Positions 8,934 to 19,225 of a stretch of DNA of 64,000 nucleotides are shown piece after piece (positions within the stretch are counted from its first letter, which is position 1; the number at the start of each line of letters is the position of its first letter). This stretch comes from Myxococcus hansupus. GTDB taxonomy: Bacteria > Myxococcota > Myxococcia > Myxococcales > Myxococcaceae. Location: positions 7,150,501-7,214,500 of the forward strand of contig NZ_CP012109.1 in NCBI RefSeq assembly GCF_000280925.3, written 5' to 3'. The notes under the pieces are model-generated. The model worked only from the letters and a program-made list of their open reading frames with translations, was not told the origin of the DNA and searched no databases. The position numbers and the translations under genes are program-made.

Positions 8934-11900
8934 ATGTCCCGCTTCACAGTGCTGGCCGCAGTCTTCGTGCTCACCTGCCCCCTCTGGGCGCAGGCGAAGC
9001 CGGCCGCGGATGAGACCGCCCGCGCCTACGCGGCCGAGGCGATGAAGCAGGCCTCCTCCCCTCGAAGCGCCGCCCTGCTGCTGCGAATGCACGCGCTGGT
9101 GGACGAGGTGGAGGACCTCACGCCCCTGTTGAGCACCTATGCCTACGTGGCGTCCCGCCGCAGCTCGGACCCGAACACCCGCGCCACCGCGCAGATGCTG
9201 CTCCTGGACACCGAGCGCGCCCGGGGCCGGCTGGTGCGCGCCAACGAGGTGAAGCAGTGGCTGGGCTACGTGGGCGACTACTACGTCACCGGCGGCTTCG
9301 AGAACGAAGGCAAGGCCGGCTGTGACACCGACTTCGGCCCCGAGGCGGCCAACCTGGACCTGTCCGCCACCTACCCCGCCGCCAAGGGGGGCAACGCGTC
9401 CTGGCGCAAGCTGACGGCGAACACCGCGAACGGCTACATCGACCTGGCCACCGCCATCCGCCCCAACCGCGAGGCCGTGGCCTACGCCGTCACCTGGCTG
9501 GAGGCGCCGCAGGAGTCGCGCGTGTCGCTGGGCGTGGGCACCTCCGGCGCGTTCCGCCTGTGGGTGAACGGGCAGCTCGCCGCGAAGGAGGACCGCTACA
9601 ACCTGCCGCGCCCGGACCAGACGCGCGTGTCCGTGAAGCTGCGCAAGGGCCTCAACCGCGTCCTGGTGAAGGTGTGCCAGGAGTCCGGCCCGCTGGGCTT
9701 CTACCTGCGCCAGGAGTCCACCAACGTGCGCGCCGCGCTGCCGGCGAAGGCGCCCGCCCTGGAGCGGGGCATCGCGCCGCAGCCGCAGGCGCTGCCCACG
9801 CTCACCTCGGCCATGCGCGCCCTGGTGGAGAAGAACCCGGCGGACGCCGCGCTGCGCGGCGACTACGCCCGCGTGCTGAACTTCTTCCGCACCTATGACG
9901 AGCGCGAGCACACCGCCAGCGCCGAGGCCGCGCTCGCCGCCGAGGAAGCACCGAAGGACGCCCGCCTCCAGTTGCTCGCCGCGCAGACGCAGCGCGATGA
10001 CCTGAACGAGCGCCGCCGCTTCCTGGAAGCCGCCATCGCGGCCGACCCCACCCTGTCGGAGGCCCGCGTGGCGCTGGCGGACCACGAGATGGACCGAGGC
10101 CACCCCGAGCGCGTGCTGCCCCTGCTGGCGCCCGTGCTGGAGAAGACGCCGGACGACGTCAACGCGCGGCTCCTGCTGGCGCGCGCGCACGAAGCGCTCG
10201 GTGAGCGACCCAAGGCCCACGCGCTGGTGGAGGAGACGTTCCGCCTGCAGCCCCGCGTGCCTCGCGCGGTGCGCGCCGCGGCGCAGGTGTCCCGGCAGCT
10301 CGGCCGCAACCGCGAGGCCATGGACCGCATGCGCGTGGTGCTGGCCCTGCGCTTCGACGACACCGGGATGCGCCACACGCTGGCCACGCTGCTGGCGGAG
10401 GCCGGTCAGGTGGAGTCCGCCCAGCGCGAGTACGCGCAGTTGGTGACGCTCAACCCCTTCGACAATGGCTCCCGCGTGCGGCTGGCCGAGCTGAAGGCCA
10501 GCAACGGCGCGGTGGACGACGCCGTCACCCTCTTCGCCGAGGCCCGCGCGCTGTCGCCGGACGAGCCCGAGGTGTACGAGCGCGAAGGCCGCGCCCTGCT
10601 GGCCGCCGGCCGCCGTGAGTCGGCGCTGGCGTCGTTCGAGCGCTCGCTCGTGCTGCGTCCGCAGAACCCGGGCCTGAAGGAAGCGCTGCGCACCCTCAAG
10701 GGCGAGAGCACGGGCGCCGGCATGCAGTACCTGGTGGATGCCCGGGAGCTGGCCAAGGAGGCCGAGGCCTACGTCCACGAGGACGCGCTCTACCTGGTGG
10801 AGAACACCTACGTGCGCGTGCAGCAGAGCGGCCTGTCCAGCCGCATCCACCAGCGCGTCATCAAGGTCTACAACTCGCGCGGCGTGGATGCGTTCCGCAC
10901 CATCCCCGTCACCTACTCGCCGGACCGCCAGGAGGTGCGCGTGCTGCGCGCCCGCGTGGTGAAGGCGGACGGCTCCGTGGTGGAGAGCTACGGGGAGAAC
11001 GAGCGCAACATCAACGAGCCGTGGACGGGCATGTACTACGACGCCCGCGCCAAGATTCTGTCCTTCCCCTCGCTGGCCGCGGGCGACACGCTGGAGCTGA
11101 CGTACCGCCTGGACGACACCGCGCAGGACAACCTCCTGTCGGACTACTGGGGTGACGTGGAGAGCGTGCAGGGCGTCTACCCGAAGGTGCGCTTCCAGTA
11201 CCTGGTGGACATGCCGAAGGCGCGGCCCCTGTACTGGAACAAGAGCAAGCTGACGGGCCTGGAGAACGCGCAGGAGACGCTCGACGGCGGCCGCGTGCTG
11301 TACCGCTGGAACGCGAAGCACGTCGCCAAGGTGGTGCCGGAGCCGGGCATGCCGGGCTGGGCCGAGGTGGCGCAGAACCTCCACGTCTCCACGTACCAGA
11401 CGTGGGACCAGGTGGGCCGCTACTGGTGGGGCCTGGTTCGCGACCAGCTCCAGCCCAACGCGGAGCTGCGGCAGACGGTGGACCAGGTGCTCCAGGGCGT
11501 GGACCGCAAGGACGAGCTGGCGGTGGTGCGCGCCATCTACAACTTCGTGGTGACGAACACGCGCTACGTGGCGCTGGAGTTCGGCATCCACGGCTTCAAG
11601 CCCTACCGCGTGGACCGCGTGCTGGCGCGCCGCTTCGGTGACTGCAAGGACAAGGCGAGCCTCATCCACTCCATGCTCCAGGTGGCGGGCGTGGAGAGCC
11701 GGCTGGTGCTGCTGCGCATGCGCAACCTGGGCTCCATTGGCGAGGAGCCGGCGAGCCTCGCGGCCTTCAACCACGCCATCGCCTACGTGCCCAAGTTCGA
11801 CCTGTACCTGGACGGCACCGCCGAGTTCCACGGCGCCAACGAGCTGCCCAGCGCGGACCGCGTGGCCAACGTGCTGGTGGTGGAGCCCAACGGCAAGAGC

Positions 11901-12593
11901 ACCTTCCTCACCACGCCGGAGGCGAAGGCGCAGGACAACGCCACCCGCATCTCCCTGGACGTGGCGCTGCGCCCGGACGGCGGCGCCGACATCACCGGTG
12001 CCAGCACCGTGGGCGGCCAGCACGCGCCCGACTACCGCCGCGCCTACCGCCCCGAGGCCACGCGCAAGTCCACCTTCGAGCGCGCGTGGGCCCAGAGCTT
12101 CCCCGGCCTCACGGTGCACGAGGTGAAGCTGAGCGACACCACCCGCCTGGATGACCAGGTGGCGCTGGACTTCAAGATGAGCATCCCGCGCTACTCGGAG
12201 GTGCTCCCCAACGGCATGCGCTTCCTGCCCTTCGGCACGGGCCGCACCTACCAGCAGGCCTACGCCTCGCTGTCGGAGCGCCGCTTCGACCTGGTGATGT
12301 CCAGCCCGTGGACCAACGGCTTCCTCCTCCGCTACGCGCTGCCTCCCGGCTGGACGGTGGCGGAGCTGCCGCAGGCGGTGGAGGAGACGACGAAGTTCGG
12401 CCACATCAAGCTGAGCTACCGGCTGGAGGGCGGCAAGCTGGTGGCCGAGGGCGAGGTGGCCCTCTCCACCGCGCGCGTGTCCGCGGACGACTACCCGGCG
12501 TTCCGTGAGTTCCTCGGCCGGGTGGACCGCGCCTTCGGCCGCCGCGTGTTCATCCAGAACGCGGCCAACCGCACCGCGTCCTCGACGCCGTAA
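8934..12593 (+). CDS. Secreted TPR / DUF3857 / transglutaminase-like protein (catalytic triad intact)
   Basis: Start ATG 8934 is chosen because AGGAG lies 6 bases upstream and a signal peptide follows (MSRFTVLAAVFVLTCPLWAQA). The 1219-residue product carries a beta-rich region (about 110-265), TPR-like helices (about 290-580), DUF3857 (about 597-780), a transglutaminase core (about 850-965) and a C-terminal beta domain. The transglutaminase triad is complete: C904 in GDCKDKASLIHSM, H947 in FNHAIAYV and D960 in YLDGTA. Such proteins are exported; their reaction is undefined but assumed to be a thiol-based acyl transfer or hydrolysis. A paralogue at 53426-57205 has lost the Cys and His. It is followed by a hairpin shared with the convergent otsA-otsB gene. 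Confidence 0.88.
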   Translation: MSRFTVLAAVFVLTCPLWAQAKPAADETARAYAAEAMKQASSPRSAALLLRMHALVDEVEDLTPLLSTYAYVASRRSSDPNTRATAQMLLLDTERARGRLVRANEVKQWLGYVGDYYVTGGFENEGKAGCDTDFGPEAANLDLSATYPAAKGGNASWRKLTANTANGYIDLATAIRPNREAVAYAVTWLEAPQESRVSLGVGTSGAFRLWVNGQLAAKEDRYNLPRPDQTRVSVKLRKGLNRVLVKVCQESGPLGFYLRQESTNVRAALPAKAPALERGIAPQPQALPTLTSAMRALVEKNPADAALRGDYARVLNFFRTYDEREHTASAEAALAAEEAPKDARLQLLAAQTQRDDLNERRRFLEAAIAADPTLSEARVALADHEMDRGHPERVLPLLAPVLEKTPDDVNARLLLARAHEALGERPKAHALVEETFRLQPRVPRAVRAAAQVSRQLGRNREAMDRMRVVLALRFDDTGMRHTLATLLAEAGQVESAQREYAQLVTLNPFDNGSRVRLAELKASNGAVDDAVTLFAEARALSPDEPEVYEREGRALLAAGRRESALASFERSLVLRPQNPGLKEALRTLKGESTGAGMQYLVDARELAKEAEAYVHEDALYLVENTYVRVQQSGLSSRIHQRVIKVYNSRGVDAFRTIPVTYSPDRQEVRVLRARVVKADGSVVESYGENERNINEPWTGMYYDARAKILSFPSLAAGDTLELTYRLDDTAQDNLLSDYWGDVESVQGVYPKVRFQYLVDMPKARPLYWNKSKLTGLENAQETLDGGRVLYRWNAKHVAKVVPEPGMPGWAEVAQNLHVSTYQTWDQVGRYWWGLVRDQLQPNAELRQTVDQVLQGVDRKDELAVVRAIYNFVVTNTRYVALEFGIHGFKPYRVDRVLARRFGDCKDKASLIHSMLQVAGVESRLVLLRMRNLGSIGEEPASLAAFNHAIAYVPKFDLYLDGTAEFHGANELPSADRVANVLVVEPNGKSTFLTTPEAKAQDNATRISLDVALRPDGGADITGASTVGGQHAPDYRRAYRPEATRKSTFERAWAQSFPGLTVHEVKLSDTTRLDDQVALDFKMSIPRYSEVLPNGMRFLPFGTGRTYQQAYASLSERRFDLVMSSPWTNGFLLRYALPPGWTVAELPQAVEETTKFGHIKLSYRLEGGKLVAEGEVALSTARVSADDYPAFREFLGRVDRAFGRRVFIQNAANRTASSTP

Positions 12594-12611
12594 CGTCGTC
12601 GTCTGGAAGGC

Positions 12612-12641
12612 CCGCGCCCGCCGCCGTCATGGCGGGCGCGA
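12612..12641. terminator. Hairpin between convergent genes
   Basis: Ten perfect base pairs: CGCGCCCGCC at 12613-12622 with GGCGGGCGCG at 12631-12640, loop of 8. It lies in the 59-base gap between two genes ending tail to tail, so a bidirectional terminator is the natural reading. Confidence 0.55.
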
Positions 12642-12652
12642 GGCCCCGGCGG

Positions 12653-14821
12653 CTACGATTCCAGCACCCCCGCCAATAGCGCCCGGACCTCGGCGGGCCC
12701 CTTCACCCGGAAGGCCGCCCGCGTGGGCTTGTTGCCCGCGTGGATGGTGAGGCCTCCCTTCGGAATGCACGCGAAGAGGTCCTCGTCCGTGCGGTCATCC
12801 CCCATGGCCACCACGAGCGAGCCGGGCGCCGCGCCCCGCGTGGCCTCGCCCACGACGCGGCCCTTGTGGACGCCCTGGGGACGAATCTCCACCACCTTGT
12901 CCCCCGGCAGGATGTCCATGGACTGCCCCGCGAACTTCTCCGCGAGGTACAGCCGCAGCTCCCGGGACTGGAGCGCGCCGAACTCCGCGTCCACCAGCCG
13001 GTAGTGCCACGCCAGCGACGCCGTCTTCTCCTCCACGAAGGAGCCCGGCACCCGCGCGGAGAAAGCCTCCAGCTCCGGCCGCACCCGCTCCTTCCAGTCG
13101 AAGTTCACGCCCTCCAACATCCGCCAGTCGTCGCCCGGTTTGGGGCGAGACCAGAGGCCGTGCTCCGCGTAGAGGCCGACGCGCAAATCGCCCAGCCACT
13201 CCTCCAGCGTCTCCTTCGGCCGGCCACTGACGATGCTGACCGAGACACCCGGCTTCGCCACGAGCCTGGCCAGCAAGGCCTTCAGCTCGGCGTCGGGCGC
13301 CGCCAGCTCGGGCCTGGGCGCGTAGCCCACCAGCGTCCCGTCGTAGTCGAGGAGCAGTTGCAGGCGCGGCGCCTGCTTCATCCGCGCCAGCGCCTCCGGG
13401 GCGCCCGCTTCGGCGCGCTCCGACACCGGGGGCAGGCCCTGGAGCCGGTCGAGGAAGGACGACGTCCACCAATGCACGTCGCGCGACTTCACCTGCTTGC
13501 GCAGGGTGCGCATGCGGGTGGCGCGCTCCTCCTCCGCCATCCCCAGCGCCTTCTCGATGGCGTCCGCCATGTTGTCCACGTCGTAGGGGTTGACGATGAG
13601 CGCACCGCCCAGCTCCGCCGCGGCGCCCGCGAACTCACTGAGCACCAGGACGCCGTCATCATCCGGCCGCGCCGCGCAGAACTCCTTCGCCACCAGGTTC
13701 ATGCCGTCGCGCACCGGCGTGACGAGCATCACGTCCGCGGCCCGGTACAGCGCCGCCAACTGCCGCTCGTTGAACGAGCGGTAGAGGTAGTGCACGGGCA
13801 CGTTGTGCACGGTGCCGTAGGTGCCGTTGATGCGGCCCACCAGCTCGTCCACCAGCTCGCGGTAGTTGGCGTAGGCCTCCACCTGCGTCCGGCTGGGCAC
13901 CGCCACCTGGATGAAGCGCAGCCTTCCGCGCCACGCGGGCGTGCGCTCCAACACGCGCTGCACGGCCAACAGCCGCCGGGGAATGCCCTTGGTGTAGTCC
14001 AGCCGGTCGATGCCCAGGAGGATGCGCTGCCCCTCCGCGGACTTGCGCAGTTGGGCGACCTCCGCCGCCGCGCCCGCGTCGCCCGCCAGGGACTCGAACG
14101 CCTGCGCGTCGATGCCCATGGGGAAGGCCGCCACACGCACGTCGCGCCCTTCCCAGATGATGCGGTCGATGTCCGTGTCCAGCCCGAGCTGCCGCAGCAG
14201 CGCGCCGGAGAAGTGCCGCACGTAGCTCACCGTGTGGAAGCCGATGAGGTCCGCGCCCAGCAAGCCCTTCAGCAGCTCGTGACGGCGCGGCAGCGTGCTG
14301 AAGATTTCCGACGAGGGGAACGGGATGTGGTGGAAGTAGCCGATGCGCGCGCCCGGCAGGCGCTGGCGCAACATCCCGGGCACCAGCATCAACTGGTAGT
14401 CATGCACCCAGATGGTGTCACCGGGCTGGTAGTGCTTCGCCACCAGGTCCGCGAAGCGCTCGTTGACCTTGCGGTACACCTCCCAGTCGCGGTCCTGACG
14501 TGGGATGCGGTCCAGCATGTAGTGACACAACGGCCACAGGACGCGGTTGGAGTAGCCCTCGTAGTAGCGGCTCACCTCGCTGGCGGACAGCGTGAGCGGT
14601 ACACAGCGCAGCTCGGCGAGCTGCTCATCCACGCGCGCGCGTTGGCTTTCAGACAGACGGGAGACGTCCCCGGGCCAGCCAATCCACAGCCCACCCGAGC
14701 GCTCGTGCGGACGGCGAAGGCCCGTGGCCAGCCCTCCAGCGCTGCGGACCACGGAGACGGTGTCCTTCTCCACCTTGACGGTGACAGGGAGTCGATTCGA
14801 GACGAGCAGGAGTCGGGACAT
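12653..14821 (-). CDS. Bifunctional trehalose-6-phosphate synthase/phosphatase (OtsA-OtsB fusion)
   Basis: A 722-residue cytoplasmic enzyme. Residues 1-475 are a GT20 synthase that joins UDP-glucose (or another NDP-glucose) and glucose-6-phosphate, with SNRLPVTV, IGWPGD, WVHDYQLMLVPGMLR, FHHIPFPSSEIF and LGIDRLDYTKGIPRRLLA. Residues 485-722 are a HAD phosphatase with the nucleophile motif LLLDYDGTLVGY (D492, D494), SGRPKETLEEWLG and a late GDDRTDEDLF metal-binding motif. Together they make trehalose, an osmo- and spore-protectant. The start at 14821 (MSRLLLV) is supported by GAAGGGG upstream; an in-frame ATG at 14836 has no such site. It lies 14 bases after a membrane-protein gene on the same strand, so the two are probably one operon. 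Confidence 0.95.
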   Translation of the reverse strand: MSRLLLVSNRLPVTVKVEKDTVSVVRSAGGLATGLRRPHERSGGLWIGWPGDVSRLSESQRARVDEQLAELRCVPLTLSASEVSRYYEGYSNRVLWPLCHYMLDRIPRQDRDWEVYRKVNERFADLVAKHYQPGDTIWVHDYQLMLVPGMLRQRLPGARIGYFHHIPFPSSEIFSTLPRRHELLKGLLGADLIGFHTVSYVRHFSGALLRQLGLDTDIDRIIWEGRDVRVAAFPMGIDAQAFESLAGDAGAAAEVAQLRKSAEGQRILLGIDRLDYTKGIPRRLLAVQRVLERTPAWRGRLRFIQVAVPSRTQVEAYANYRELVDELVGRINGTYGTVHNVPVHYLYRSFNERQLAALYRAADVMLVTPVRDGMNLVAKEFCAARPDDDGVLVLSEFAGAAAELGGALIVNPYDVDNMADAIEKALGMAEEERATRMRTLRKQVKSRDVHWWTSSFLDRLQGLPPVSERAEAGAPEALARMKQAPRLQLLLDYDGTLVGYAPRPELAAPDAELKALLARLVAKPGVSVSIVSGRPKETLEEWLGDLRVGLYAEHGLWSRPKPGDDWRMLEGVNFDWKERVRPELEAFSARVPGSFVEEKTASLAWHYRLVDAEFGALQSRELRLYLAEKFAGQSMDILPGDKVVEIRPQGVHKGRVVGEATRGAAPGSLVVAMGDDRTDEDLFACIPKGGLTIHAGNKPTRAAFRVKGPAEVRALLAGVLES

Positions 14822-14835
14822 AGGCCCCTTCTGCA

Positions 14836-15987
14836 TTAGTCATTCCGAGCAGGAATGACCATGGTCGAAACGTGTGGCGCCCCCAATGGTCGCCCCGGGT
14901 GTCGAATGTCCACCGGTGCCCAACCCAAGCGCGACAACAGCGCGGGCTGCCGTCCCGGCTTCCACACGAACGCGTCCAAAACGTAGTGCGTGGCCTGCGG
15001 CAGTGCCAGCAGCGGCACCACGAGCGCCAGCACGTCTGGTGGCAGCGTCACGCGGCTCGCGCCGAAGAGCGAGGCGTGCTCGCGCCACACGGCCTGGTCC
15101 CAGAGGAACTCCTCCGCCAGCGCCAGCGCCACGAGGAACAGCAGGAAGCCCGGCAGTCCCGCGCGCAGCAGCGCCGCCGCCGCGCCGTAGCCGCCTTCCG
15201 CGAGCCGCCCGCGCGCATACCGGAAGAGCAGCGCGAAGTACGGCACGCCGTGCAGCACCACGTTCATCACCGTGAAGCTGAAGTCGTCATTCGCGACGAC
15301 GATGCCGCCGAACCACGTCACCCACGTGGCCACCACCAACAGCACCTTGCCCACCTGCACGCCTTCACCGCGCACCACGCGCAGGGCCTGGAAGCCGGCC
15401 CACGTCACGAGCACGCCCGCGTGGAGCGCCAGCGCCACGGTCCCCATCCAGGACGGCAGGCCCGCCAGGAAGTCCCCGGGCACGAACCACGAGAAGCTCC
15501 GGGGCAGGTTCGCGTGCCACCAGACCACGGGGCCCAGCGTCGCGGCGTACACGGCCGCGGCATCCAGGCGGCGCTCCCACGGAGAGACGCGCGCCTTGCG
15601 GTCATACAAGGCCACCCAGCCGTACTGCTGACGCACGAAGTGACTGAGCGCGACGTAGGCGAAGAGCGTCCAGAACGTGCCCGGCGACACGAGATGCGCG
15701 AGCACCCCCGCGCCATACGCGGCCAGCGGCGCGCCCAGGTAGAGCCCGGGCCTGTCCCTCAGCTCCTCGGGGTCCAGGTAGGTGCGGAACAACGTGGACC
15801 AGACGTGCGCCACATCCACGCAGACGACGAAGAGCAACCACGCCCACAGCGGCGATTCACCCGCCACGCCGAGCCACGGCGCCGCGAGCACGAACGCCAC
15901 GGACACGAGCGCGCTGCCCGCGAAGACGAACAGGTCCACGCCAGGACTGAACAGCCAGCCCTGGGAGGGCGCGAGGAGTCGAGCCAT
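14836..15987 (-). CDS. Polytopic membrane protein of unknown function
   Basis: 383 residues starting at ATG 15987 (MARLLAPSQGWLFSPGVDLF), with about nine or ten hydrophobic segments spread over the whole length. Short conserved-looking loops include WSTLFRTYLDPEEL, LSHFVRQQYGWVALYDRKAR and LPQATHYVLDAFVWK. Several His and Arg residues sit near membrane ends. I do not recognise the family. It ends 14 bases before otsA-otsB and is the promoter-proximal gene of that pair. The reading frame stays open for another 122 codons upstream through the minisatellite, but that extension is low-complexity and the 15987 start begins where normal protein composition begins. Confidence 0.75.
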   Translation of the reverse strand: MARLLAPSQGWLFSPGVDLFVFAGSALVSVAFVLAAPWLGVAGESPLWAWLLFVVCVDVAHVWSTLFRTYLDPEELRDRPGLYLGAPLAAYGAGVLAHLVSPGTFWTLFAYVALSHFVRQQYGWVALYDRKARVSPWERRLDAAAVYAATLGPVVWWHANLPRSFSWFVPGDFLAGLPSWMGTVALALHAGVLVTWAGFQALRVVRGEGVQVGKVLLVVATWVTWFGGIVVANDDFSFTVMNVVLHGVPYFALLFRYARGRLAEGGYGAAAALLRAGLPGFLLFLVALALAEEFLWDQAVWREHASLFGASRVTLPPDVLALVVPLLALPQATHYVLDAFVWKPGRQPALLSRLGWAPVDIRHPGRPLGAPHVSTMVIPARND

Positions 15988-16023
15988 CGGTGCGCGCAGC
16001 CTATCAGAGTCCGTGCGCCCAGG

Positions 16024-16393
16024 ACGCGGCACGCCGCCGCTGGCGCCCGGGACGAGGCACGCCGACACCGCGCCGTGGACGCAGCACGCCGCCGAGCCTT
16101 GAACGCGGCACGCCGCCGCGCCTTGAACGCAGCACGCCGACACCGCGCCCGGGACGCGGCACGCCGCCGCGCCTTGAACGCAGCACGCCGACACCGCGCC
16201 CGGGACGCAGCCCGCCCACACCGCGCCCGGGACGCGGCACGCCGCCGCGCCTTGAACGCGGCCCGCCGCCGCTGGCTCCCTGGATGCGGCACGCCGACAC
16301 ACCACGCCTTGGACGCAGCCCGCCCACACCGCGCCTTGAACGCGGCCCGCCACCGCTGGCTCCCTGGACGCTCCCCGCCGCCGCCGCGCCCGG
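16024..16393. repeat. GC-rich minisatellite of about 14 units
   Basis: About 14 imperfect head-to-tail units of 24-29 bases with a core ACGC(A/G)GC(A/C)CGCC. Two main unit types recur: a 24-base type ending GCGCCTTGA and a 27-base type ending CACCGCGCCCGGG, partly alternating. It fills nearly the whole 413-base gap (15988-16400) between two divergent genes. Because units are mostly multiples of three, frames remain open through it on both strands. It has no unique spacers, so it is not a CRISPR. Any promoters for the flanking genes must lie within or at the edges of it. Confidence 0.9.
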
Positions 16394-16400
16394 ATGCGGT

Positions 16401-17671
16401 ATGAACCGGGACATGCAACCCACCGCGCCCGTGGGGGCCCGCACGCCCGGTGACAGGGTGGGCCCTGGCCCCCACGTGGACCTTCCGCTCCCGCCGTCCC
16501 GTTTCCGCCGCAGGCTGCTGGTGGTGATGTTGCTCGCGGGGTGGCTGCCCCTGGTGCTGCTCGGCGCGTTGGCGCAGGGCGCGCTGGAGCGCGTGCTGTC
16601 GGTGTCCGTCGCGCCTGTGGAAGGTGTGTTGGACGAAGTGTCCGCGGAGCTGGCGCGGCGGGAGCTGCCTCGGGACGCGCTCAACGAGGCCCGACTCAAC
16701 CTCGCGCAGGCGGAGCTGGCACGGTCGGCCCTGGTGCGCCGCGTCCCCGCGTTCATCACCGGGCTGGTGCTCCTCTCTGGCGCCGCGCTGACGGTGGCGG
16801 CGGTGCTGCTCGGCCGAGCCCTCACACGCCCCGTGAGCACCCTCACCGAAGGCATGTGGGCCTACGCGCGCGGAGACCTGTCCGTGCGCCTCGACGCCCC
16901 CGAACCTCCGGGTGACGAGCTCCAGTTCCTCCTGGGGCAGTTCAACAAAATGGGCCAGGAGCTGCTCTCGCAGCGCGAGCGCCTCAAGTCCGCCGAGCAG
17001 ATCGCCGCCTGGCAGGACGTGGCCCGGGCGCTCGCCCACGAGCTGAAGAATCCGCTCACCGCAATGAAGCTCTCGCTCGCGCGTCTGACCCGGACGGATG
17101 CGGCCACGCCCCACGACGCCACCCGCATCACCGAGGCCGTGGCGCTCCTCCAGGAGGAGGTGGACCTGCTGATGCGGATGACCCAGAGCTTCTCCACCTT
17201 CGCGCGCCTGCCCACGCCGCGCTTCCAGGACGTGCCCCTGCGTCCCCTGCTGGCCGAGGTGTGCACCTTGTACGCGGGCACCTCCCCCGTTCCCGTGGAG
17301 CTGCTACCGGGCCCCGAGGCCACGCTGCGCGCGGACCCGGATGGCCTGCGCCGCCTCTTCGGCAACCTGGTGAAGAACGCCGCCGAGGCCTCCGCGAGCA
17401 ACGCCCTGCCCGTCCACGTCGCCCTGGAGCCCTTGAGCGCCTCGGGCGTGCGCGTCACCGTGAAGGATGGCGGCAGCGGCGTCGCCCAGGTCCTCGAGGG
17501 CCCCGCCCTCACGCGCGGACTCTTCAGCACCAAGCCCGGCGGCAGCGGGCTGGGGCTGCCCATCTCCCAGAAAATCGTCCACGAGCACGGCGGCACACTC
17601 CGCCTGGAGCCCGCGCCGGGCGGCGGTACGCTGGCGCGCGTGGACCTGCCCCTCACGCCCCCCACCCACGC

Positions 17672-17675
<4 letters not shown>
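16401..17675 (+). CDS. NtrY-like sensor histidine kinase
   Basis: 424 residues from ATG 16401, the first start after the minisatellite; ATG 16413 is an alternative. Two membrane helices (about 35-60 and 115-140) flank a short periplasmic part. A HAMP-like segment (ALTRPVSTLTEGMWAYARGD) follows, then the dimerisation helix with the phospho-acceptor H213 in ALAHELKNPLTAMKL. The ATPase domain has N-box NLVKNAAEA, G1-like KDGGSGV and G2 GGSGLGLPISQKI. The stop overlaps the start of the response-regulator gene (ATGA), so the two are a translationally coupled two-component pair. The input signal is unknown. The frame is open 137 codons further upstream through the repeat array, giving a possible but unlikely longer N-terminus. 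Confidence 0.92.
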
Positions 17676-19024
<1,349 letters not shown>

Positions 19025-19083
19025 TGGGGGGGCGTCTCCATGCCGACCGACGCCCGTATCCAGATGTTGGATGGTCGCGAGCA

Positions 19084-19150
19084 ATCGCATCGGAGCGATG
19101 TCAGTACCACATCACGGCTCGACATCAGGATGTCTCCATGACATCGACAT
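19084..19150 (+). promoter_or_regulatory. Cluster of GACATC/GATGTC elements upstream of the Omp85 gene
   Basis: In the 201-base gap before the Omp85 gene the hexamer GACATC or its complement occurs at 19097, 19121, 19129 and 19140, with a further GACAT at 19146. The 19121-19134 pair forms an inverted repeat, and ATCGC/GCGAT (19084-19099) forms another. The clustering suggests binding sites for a dimeric regulator. No clear -24/-12 sigma-54 element was seen by eye. Confidence 0.35.
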
Positions 19151-19225
19151 GACTGCCAGGCCCTCGTCCTTTCAAGCACTTGCCCCACAGCTCCCGGTGG
19201 AACGGCATGTGCTCTCCCTCCGAGC

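Noticed and set aside
8265..12404. A 1379-codon minus-strand frame opposite the first DUF3857 gene
   Set aside because: No domain, His/Leu/Arg-rich shadow of a gene with clear signal peptide, TPR and transglutaminase motifs.
16024..16393. CRISPR array
   Set aside because: The units abut with no unique spacers and vary in sequence and length; no cas genes nearby.
15990..16400. N-terminal extension of the histidine kinase encoded by the repeats
   Set aside because: Low-complexity Arg/Pro sequence before a normal kinase start at 16401; open only because units are multiples of three. Kept as a possibility in the findings, not as the gene model.
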